A DNA stretch of 38,983 nt from an uncultured Varibaculum sp. (lineage in GTDB: Bacteria; Actinomycetota; Actinomycetes; Actinomycetales; Actinomycetaceae): the NCBI GenBank assembly GCA_947255165.1, contig CAMYFZ010000009.1, forward strand, positions 1 through 38,983, in the 5' to 3' direction. Positions 33,800 to 38,983 of this stretch are shown one piece after another; the first letter of the stretch is position 1; every line of letters starts with the position of its first letter. The notes beneath the pieces were generated by a model. That model was not told the DNA's origin. It did not search any database and saw only the letters and a program-made list of their open reading frames with translations. The position numbers were made by a program, and so were the translations under genes.

Positions 33800-34354
33800 T
33801 TAAACGTTGAAGCCCAGAGCGCGCAGCTGTTCGCGCCCCTCCTCGGTAATCCGATCCGGTCCCCAAGGAGGCATCCACACCCAGTTAATGCCTACGCTAG
33901 TGGCCATAGCACTCAACACCCAACGGGTTTGTTCTTCCAACATATCGGTGAGCGGGCAAGCCGCAGAAGTTAGCGTCATCTCGATAGTCACTGCCCCGTC
34001 GGGATGGATTTCTGCCCCATAGACAAGTCCCAAATCCACGATGTTAATTCCTAGTTCGGGGTCGATAACATCCTTGAGGGCTTCAAATATGTCCTCTTTA
34101 GTTACCTTCGCCTCAGCAGGTGTAAGCGGCGTTGAGGGGTCAGAAAAAGTTTGCGCCTCTGGCGGATTATCGCCGGATCCTTGCTTATCTTCCACGTTTA
34201 AAGCCTCCGCTCCTGGTGTTTGATCCGGAGCAGCCTCGGCATGCTGATGGGTTTTAGAGGGCTGATAGGGGCCGGCATCTTCATTTCCGGCAGCAACTTC
34301 CTGAAAGCGCTGCGGCACCTCAGTCCGATTCTCCCAGGGACGTTCTTCACTCAC
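33800..34354 (-). CDS. sufT: SUF-associated metal-sulfur cluster assembly factor SufT (MIP18/DUF59)
   Basis: This 184-residue protein has a DUF59/MIP18 domain in its last 100 residues. The core is DPELGINIVDLGLVYGAEI, followed by TSAACPLTDMLEEQ with the conserved cysteine, and PPWGPDRITEEGREQLRALGF at the end. Such proteins assist maturation of iron-sulfur proteins. The first 80 residues are an acidic, Pro/Glu/Asp-rich, probably disordered extension that most family members lack. It overlaps the end of sufU by eight bases and is the last gene of the operon. The exact biochemical step is not settled in the literature. Confidence 0.9.
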   Translation of the reverse strand: MSEERPWENRTEVPQRFQEVAAGNEDAGPYQPSKTHQHAEAAPDQTPGAEALNVEDKQGSGDNPPEAQTFSDPSTPLTPAEAKVTKEDIFEALKDVIDPELGINIVDLGLVYGAEIHPDGAVTIEMTLTSAACPLTDMLEEQTRWVLSAMATSVGINWVWMPPWGPDRITEEGREQLRALGFNV

Positions 34355-34808
34355 TTTCTTGCCTCGCTTGCGTTTTGGCGATTGATTCTCTCAGTGCCAT
34401 CCACCCCAGAAGGGCGCATTTCACCCGGTTGGGAAATTTGGAAGTTCCCTGCAGGCTGGCCGCATCTTCCAGGGGATCTAGTATTTCGTCGGGAACTTCT
34501 TGCCCTCTAGAATGCATCATTTGGTCAAAGTCGTTCCAAAGCTGCTCAATATCGGCCAAAGATTTTCCTGCTACCAGGTCATTCATCATTGATAGCGATG
34601 CCTGAGAAATAGAACAGCCCTGCCCCTGCCAGGCCAGACCGGCTAGGGTATCGCCCTTCAAAGTAACCTCTAAAGTAACCTCATCCCCGCAGGTAGGATT
34701 AACTTGATAGGAGGAGGTATCCGAGGGTTCTACCTGAGCGCTGCCGTGTTTTTCGGCGGCGTGATCCATAATCACCTGCTGATAAAGCTGATCAATAGCC
34801 GAAACCAT
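34347..34808 (-). CDS. sufU: Sulfur-relay scaffold SufU
   Basis: This 153-residue SufU-type protein is of the zinc-dependent sulfurtransferase kind that accepts persulfide sulfur from SufS in Gram-positive bacteria. The zinc/sulfur ligands are visible as Cys40-Gly-Asp42 (NPTCGDEV), Cys65 (GQGCSIS) and Cys131 (RVKCALLGW). Its start shares one base with the sufS stop, implying tight coupling. It is not the IscU-type cluster scaffold, as the SufU insertion region between Cys65 and Cys131 is present. Confidence 0.94.
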   Translation of the reverse strand: MVSAIDQLYQQVIMDHAAEKHGSAQVEPSDTSSYQVNPTCGDEVTLEVTLKGDTLAGLAWQGQGCSISQASLSMMNDLVAGKSLADIEQLWNDFDQMMHSRGQEVPDEILDPLEDAASLQGTSKFPNRVKCALLGWMALRESIAKTQARQESE

Positions 34809-36076
34809 TACTTCCCCCTTAAAAAGAAACTACGAACTACTTCTAGGCCTTCGATTAGGCGATCGATATCGCCGCGCGAAGAAGTAAGCGCCAGCGATGC
34901 CCTACAGGATGCCCGCAGGCCGTAGTGGGCGTGCAGCGGCAGGGCACAGTGATGACCCACCCGAATCGCCACGTCCTCGGCATCTAATACCTGACCCACG
35001 TCATGGGGATGAATCCCCGCGAAATCAAAAGCCGCTAAACCTACTCGCTCCCGGTAATCGGCTGGCCCCAGTAGCCGCAGGCCTTTCACGGTGGCTAACC
35101 CTTCCAGTAGGTACTGGGTCAAAGCTAGTTCGTGGCTACGGATCCGCTCCATCCCTACTTCCTGCAGGTAATCCAGCGCTACTGCCCAGGCGTGAATCTG
35201 GGCAACTGCTTGCGAGCCGGCCTCAAAACGCTCCGGGACAGGTTGGAAAGTGGTTTTTTCCATGGTGACGTCAGCAATCATAGATCCGCCTGCCAAGAAG
35301 GGGGGCAATTGCTCTAGCAATTCGCGGCGACCGTAGAGCGCCCCGATTCCGGTAGGACCAGCCATTTTATGGCCAGAAAAGCAGGCGAAATCCGCTCCTA
35401 GAGTTTTAACATCTAGCGGCATATGAGCGCTGGACTGGCAGGTATCGAGCACTACCCAGGCTCCCACATCGTGGGCAGCTTTAATGATGGGGGCAATATC
35501 GGTGATCGCCCCAGAAACATTAGAGGCGTGAGTTACCGCCACTACCTTGGTATTCGGGGTGATAGCATCCAATGTTTCTAGATCAATCCGCCCTTGCGGA
35601 TCTAGATCCAGATAGGCGAACTCACAGCCGGTACGCTTGCTTAGCAGCTGCCAGGGCACCAAGTTGGCGTGATGCTCCGCTCGGGTAGTAACTACCCGAT
35701 CTCCTTTTCCTACCAGCGAAGCCCGGCCCTCTATCCCGGGATTAGACAGGGCGTAGGCCACCAGGTTTAGGGCCTCGGTCGCGTTCTTCGTCCACACGAT
35801 TTCTTCCGGGGAGGCCCCAATAAAGGTAGCCAGTTTGAGGCGCGCGTCCTCGAAATACTGACTAGATTCATCGGCCAGCAGGTGGGTACCCCGATGCACA
35901 GCCCCGTTAGATTTTTCGTAGAAAGAGCTTTCGGCCTGAATAACGGAACGCGGTTTTTGAGAGGTGGCCGCCGCATCTAAATAAACGATCGGTTTTCCTC
36001 CCCGGCCAGGGCGGGAAAGAATCGGAAAATCGGCGCGCAGGCGCGTCAGTTCCCTATCGGTAAATGGCGAATCCAT
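34808..36076 (-). CDS. sufS: Cysteine desulfurase SufS
   Basis: This 422-residue PLP enzyme removes sulfur from L-cysteine as a persulfide for iron-sulfur clusters. Lys237 (FSGHKMAG) is the Schiff-base lysine, and Cys377 (VRVGHHCALPL) is the persulfide-forming cysteine on the short class II loop. The N-terminal YLDAAATSQKP and mid-chain TRAEHHANLVPW segments are characteristic. Length fits group II desulfurases. It lies 48 bases after sufC and is coupled to sufU. Substrate specificity for cysteine over selenocysteine is presumed from the family. Confidence 0.96.
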   Translation of the reverse strand: MDSPFTDRELTRLRADFPILSRPGRGGKPIVYLDAAATSQKPRSVIQAESSFYEKSNGAVHRGTHLLADESSQYFEDARLKLATFIGASPEEIVWTKNATEALNLVAYALSNPGIEGRASLVGKGDRVVTTRAEHHANLVPWQLLSKRTGCEFAYLDLDPQGRIDLETLDAITPNTKVVAVTHASNVSGAITDIAPIIKAAHDVGAWVVLDTCQSSAHMPLDVKTLGADFACFSGHKMAGPTGIGALYGRRELLEQLPPFLAGGSMIADVTMEKTTFQPVPERFEAGSQAVAQIHAWAVALDYLQEVGMERIRSHELALTQYLLEGLATVKGLRLLGPADYRERVGLAAFDFAGIHPHDVGQVLDAEDVAIRVGHHCALPLHAHYGLRASCRASLALTSSRGDIDRLIEGLEVVRSFFLRGK

Positions 36077-36124
36077 TAGCTTTCTCCTCTCAAAAACCAG
36101 CAGGTATTGCTACAAAAAGGGAGA

Positions 36125-36871
36125 TTACAGGTAGGAGTCGTATCCTTCCGCTTCCAATTTGTCAGCCAGTTCGCTGCCGCCGGAATCTACAATCTTTCCA
36201 TCGGCGAATACGTGCACGAAGTCCGGTTTAATGTAGTTCAAGATCCGCGAATAGTGGGTGATTACCAGCAGGCCGCAGCCTAGTTTTTCATGGGCATGGT
36301 TAACTCCGGCAGACACGGTGCGCAAAGCATCAATATCCAGACCGGAGTCGGTTTCATCCAGAATGGCGAACTTGGGATGCAAAATCTGCATCTGCAAAAT
36401 CTCTAAGCGCTTCTTCTCTCCACCCGAAAAACCAGCATTAAGATCCCGGTTAGCGAACTGGGGATCTACCCGCAGGTCTTCCATGGCTTCTTTAAGTTCT
36501 TTTACCCAGGTACGCACCGGCGGAGCCTGCCCATCAATCGCGGTGCGGGCAGTGCGCAAGAAGTTAGATACTGTTACCCCGGGAACCTCCACCGGGTACT
36601 GCATCGCCAAGAACAAGCCGGCACGGGCACGATCATCTGGGGAAGATTCCAGGATATTTACCCCGTCCAGCAGCACTTCCCCGCCCTCGATATGGTAGCC
36701 GGGGTGACCGGCAATCGAATAGGCCAGGGTTGATTTTCCAGAACCATTCGGTCCCATAATCGCGTGCTTCTCCCCGGAATTCACCGTTAGGGAGGCGCCC
36801 TTTAGGATGTGCTTTATCCCTTCGGGAGTTTCTACCGAAACTTTCAGGTCTTTAACTTCTAGTTTCCCCAT
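36125..36871 (-). CDS. sufC: SUF ATPase SufC
   Basis: This 248-residue ABC-type ATPase of the SufBC2D scaffold powers conformational change during cluster assembly in the cytoplasm. Walker A is GPNGSGKST, the signature is FSGGEKKRLEIL, and Walker B is FAILDETDSGLD with the SufC-specific DETDSGLDIDAL run. The Q-loop is in MQYPVEVPGV. It directly abuts the Rieske-type gene (no gap) and precedes sufS by 48 bases. Confidence 0.97.
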   Translation of the reverse strand: MGKLEVKDLKVSVETPEGIKHILKGASLTVNSGEKHAIMGPNGSGKSTLAYSIAGHPGYHIEGGEVLLDGVNILESSPDDRARAGLFLAMQYPVEVPGVTVSNFLRTARTAIDGQAPPVRTWVKELKEAMEDLRVDPQFANRDLNAGFSGGEKKRLEILQMQILHPKFAILDETDSGLDIDALRTVSAGVNHAHEKLGCGLLVITHYSRILNYIKPDFVHVFADGKIVDSGGSELADKLEAEGYDSYL

Positions 36872-37216
36872 TTATTCTTTTCCTTTACTGCGGCTGCAGG
36901 CGTCAACATAAACCGCCTGTCCTTTGATTTCAAGCTGATAACAGTTAACTGGCTCGGTGGCCGGCATAGTAGGTTGTCCGGTGTTGAGATCAAACTGGGC
37001 GCCGTGACCCCAACATTCGATCGCGCATCCTTCTACGTCGCCCTCGTCTAAAGCTACGTCTCCGTGAGTGCAAAGGGCGTCGATGGCGTGCCAACCGCCG
37101 TCCTCGTCCCGCACCACCGCGATTGGGATCTTATCCCCCCGCTCATCGGTTACTTCGGCGCGCAGTGCCTCGGCGGGCTCCAAGGCGCTGATCTCGCAAA
37201 CTTTTTCTAGGCTCAT
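36872..37216 (-). CDS. Rieske-type ferredoxin of the SUF operon
   Basis: This 114-residue soluble protein has a Rieske 2Fe-2S site. Cys49 and His51 (CTHGD) and Cys68 and His71 (CWGHG) give the ligand set. It resembles the small NirD/bphF-like non-heme ferredoxins found embedded in actinobacterial suf operons between sufD and sufC. A role as electron donor or cluster carrier in assembly is inferred from position. It overlaps the sufD stop by four bases (ATGA). Confidence 0.93.
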   Translation of the reverse strand: MSLEKVCEISALEPAEALRAEVTDERGDKIPIAVVRDEDGGWHAIDALCTHGDVALDEGDVEGCAIECWGHGAQFDLNTGQPTMPATEPVNCYQLEIKGQAVYVDACSRSKGKE

Positions 37217-38394
37217 AGCGGATCCGGGCCTTTTTCTAGGCGGGCATCAACCGCTTCCAGCAGATGGTTTTCGATTTCTTCGATTCCGATCTGGCGAATG
37301 ACTTCCGCAAAGAACCCGTGAACCACCATTTTCCTAGCGATATCTTCGGGGATACCCCGCGAGAGCAGATAGAACAGTTGTTCTTCATCGAAACGTCCGG
37401 TAGCGGAGGCGTGCCCTGCTCCCGCAATCTCCCCGTTTTCAATTTCCAGGTTCGGTACCGAATCGGCTTTCGCGCCCTCGTTCAACACCAGGTTGCGGTT
37501 TTGCTCATAGGAATCAGTGTTAAACCCGTTTTTGCCGATTAGCACGTCCCCGATCCAAACCGCGTGTGCCTGCTGGCCTTGCAGCGCCCCCTTGTAATGC
37601 ACATCCGAGCGGCAATTTTCAGCGCTGTGATTAACGAATAGGCGATGTTCCTGATGCTGCCGGGTGTCCGTGAAGTAGACACCGTACATCTCCACATCCC
37701 CACCCGGTTTATCCAAGTCAATATCGGGACAAATCCGCACCAGGTCGCCGCCCAGAGTAATCGCAATATGCTTAAGCTTCGCGTCTTTTTCTACGCTCAT
37801 GCGATGGTTACTGGCGTGAACTGCCGCTCTATCCCATTCTTGGATAGATACGAACTCTAGCTGCGCGCCGGATTCCACATCGATTTCAATCCCCTGGTTC
37901 AACTGGGCATTGCCGGTGTGTTCCAGGATTACCAAGGCTTTCGCATCTGGTTTCACGTCGATACAGATATGCTGGGCAGCTGGTTCCGGGTTTTCCCCGA
38001 TCACTTTGATGCGTAGCGGTTCGCTGAGCTGCTCGGTGATCACTACGTTTACCAGGTCACGGTGATTGTTCCACTCCACCACGGCGGCGCGATCTCCCGG
38101 AGCCCCCACTTTTCCGTGAATATCGCTGCCGGTAGCTATTTCCACATAGGAGGAGGCGCCCAGATTTATCCGATTATCAGCCCCTAAGAGCTCTCCGCTG
38201 ACCTCAACCCGGGGAGCTGCCCCCTCTAAAGTATCCGTGAGTAGCATCTTTATCCGGTCGAGAGGAGTGAATCGCCAATCTTCCTCGCGTCCGGTAGGCA
38301 TCGGGATATCTGCAAGGTTAAACGAGGTGGGACGATCTGCCCGGGAAGGAGCCGCAACTACTTTATGGCCTGTCTGCTTTACCATCTCGGCCAT
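37213..38394 (-). CDS. sufD: SUF scaffold subunit SufD
   Basis: This 393-residue beta-helix scaffold subunit pairs with SufB in the SufBC2D complex. The C-terminal signature GHASATGRFDEEQLFYLLSRGIP is visible, as is the preceding NLVLNEGAKADSVPNLEIE stretch. Both agree with SufD/SufB-family proteins. It shares one base with the sufB stop. The C-terminal helical domain (MVVHGFFAEVIRQI) would contact SufC. Confidence 0.95.
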   Translation of the reverse strand: MAEMVKQTGHKVVAAPSRADRPTSFNLADIPMPTGREEDWRFTPLDRIKMLLTDTLEGAAPRVEVSGELLGADNRINLGASSYVEIATGSDIHGKVGAPGDRAAVVEWNNHRDLVNVVITEQLSEPLRIKVIGENPEPAAQHICIDVKPDAKALVILEHTGNAQLNQGIEIDVESGAQLEFVSIQEWDRAAVHASNHRMSVEKDAKLKHIAITLGGDLVRICPDIDLDKPGGDVEMYGVYFTDTRQHQEHRLFVNHSAENCRSDVHYKGALQGQQAHAVWIGDVLIGKNGFNTDSYEQNRNLVLNEGAKADSVPNLEIENGEIAGAGHASATGRFDEEQLFYLLSRGIPEDIARKMVVHGFFAEVIRQIGIEEIENHLLEAVDARLEKGPDPL

Positions 38395-38983
38395 TACCCC
38401 ACCGATCCTTCCATTTGTAGTTCGATTAGGCGATTAAGCTCCAGGGCATATTCCATCGGCAGCTCCCGAGCAATCGGCTCGATAAAGCCACGGACAATCA
38501 TCGCCATCGCCTCAGTTTCACTCAGTCCCCGGCTCATCAAATAAAAGAGCTGGTCAGCACTAACTTTAGAAACGGTAGCCTCGTGCCCCATCTCTACGTC
38601 ATCGGTTTGAATATCCACATACGGATAGGTATCAGTGCGAGAAATCTGGTCAACTAGCAGTGCATCGCAAACCACGGAGGCCTTTGAATGTTTAGCCTCC
38701 GGCGTAATCTGCACTAGTCCCCGATAGGAGGAACGCCCACCGTTACGGGAAATAGATTTCGAGACAATTGAAGAGGAAGTATTCGGCGCCAGGTGCAGCA
38801 TTTTCGCCCCGGTATCCTGGTTTTGTCCCTCACCAGAAAACGCTACCGACAGAGCTTCTCCCCGGGCGTTCTTGCCGGTCAAATAGACAGAGGGGTACTT
38901 CATATTAGTTTTTGACCCCATATTGCCATCTACCCATTCCATAGTGGCGCCTTCTTCGCAGATCGCCCGCTGGGTCACCAGGT
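38394..38983 (-). CDS. sufB: SUF scaffold subunit SufB (N-terminus cut by window edge)
   Basis: This is the C-terminal 196 or so residues of SufB, the main scaffold on which the cluster is built. The frame is open to the right edge with no start, and an internal GTG at 38978 is not the real start. YLTGKNARGEALSVAFSG, SKSISRNGGRSSYRG and TDTYPYVDI are SufB signatures. The C-terminal helices (MSRGLSETEAMAMIVRGF) resemble those of SufD next door. The missing part lies to the right of this window. Confidence 0.95.
   Translation of the reverse strand, partial: LVTQRAICEEGATMEWVDGNMGSKTNMKYPSVYLTGKNARGEALSVAFSGEGQNQDTGAKMLHLAPNTSSSIVSKSISRNGGRSSYRGLVQITPEAKHSKASVVCDALLVDQISRTDTYPYVDIQTDDVEMGHEATVSKVSADQLFYLMSRGLSETEAMAMIVRGFIEPIARELPMEYALELNRLIELQMEGSVG

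Noticed and set aside
1..38983. Insertion sequence, prophage, CRISPR array, toxin-antitoxin or restriction genes
   Set aside because: No transposase, integrase, terminal repeats, spacer-repeat arrays or recognisable defence genes were seen on either strand.

Overview
The window looks like ordinary chromosome from a moderate-GC (roughly 50-55% by eye) actinobacterium. The family-level guess, by inference only, is Actinomycetaceae (Varibaculum/Mobiluncus-like). The reasons are a SUF operon with an embedded Rieske-type ferredoxin and SufU/SufT, a glnE-glnA pair near a DUF4191 membrane protein, a divergent glgA/glgC pair, and an ABC-F ATPase. All of these are typical actinobacterial neighbourhoods. 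I saw no transposase, phage gene, integrase, CRISPR array or rRNA.

Layout. 1-2240 (minus): an NDH-2/AIF-like flavoprotein cut by the window edge, then a MazG-like pyrophosphohydrolase translationally coupled to a HAD phosphatase. 2409-2499: tRNA-Leu(GAG). 2604-3410 (minus): alpha/beta hydrolase. 3730-10340 (plus): a six-gene anaerobic respiration block made of dmsA (Tat lipoprotein), a tatB-like gene, dmsB, dmsC, a TorD-family chaperone and an unrecognised cysteine-rich protein. 10401-10660 (minus): packed tRNA-Val, tRNA-Cys and tRNA-Gly with a terminator. 10912-14253 (plus): an SPFH/stomatin protein and a BCCT transporter with long tails. 14375-16123: a minus-strand tail-anchored protein of unknown function and, divergent from it, DUF4191. 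16178-22231 (minus): histidine phosphatase, glnE, a GlnA2-like glutamine synthetase and an orphan ABC ATPase. 22330-24957: divergent glgA/glgC. 24979-29125: a bidirectional terminator, a Pro/Gln-repeat membrane protein, a SixA-like phosphatase, a small Cys/His protein, an ABC-F ATPase and an unknown 251-residue protein. 29434-31379 (plus): a SorC-family regulator and a HAD-IIA phosphatase. 31471-33756 (minus): arcB and arcA of the arginine deiminase pathway. 33800-38983 (minus): sufB(partial)-sufD-Rieske-sufC-sufS-sufU-sufT.

How they work together. The dms block encodes an exported molybdoenzyme, its four-cluster electron-transfer subunit, a quinol-oxidising anchor, a maturation chaperone and what may be a dedicated Tat component. 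The NDH-2-like flavoprotein could feed the same quinone pool. SUF would supply Fe-S clusters for DmsA/B. Arginine deiminase gives anaerobic energy or acid tolerance, glgA/glgC store carbon, and glnA2/glnE belong to nitrogen control. No single locus is clearly a new defence or mobile system. The most unusual element is the cysteine-rich last gene of the dms block (9372-10340), followed by the TatB-like gene placed between dmsA and dmsB.
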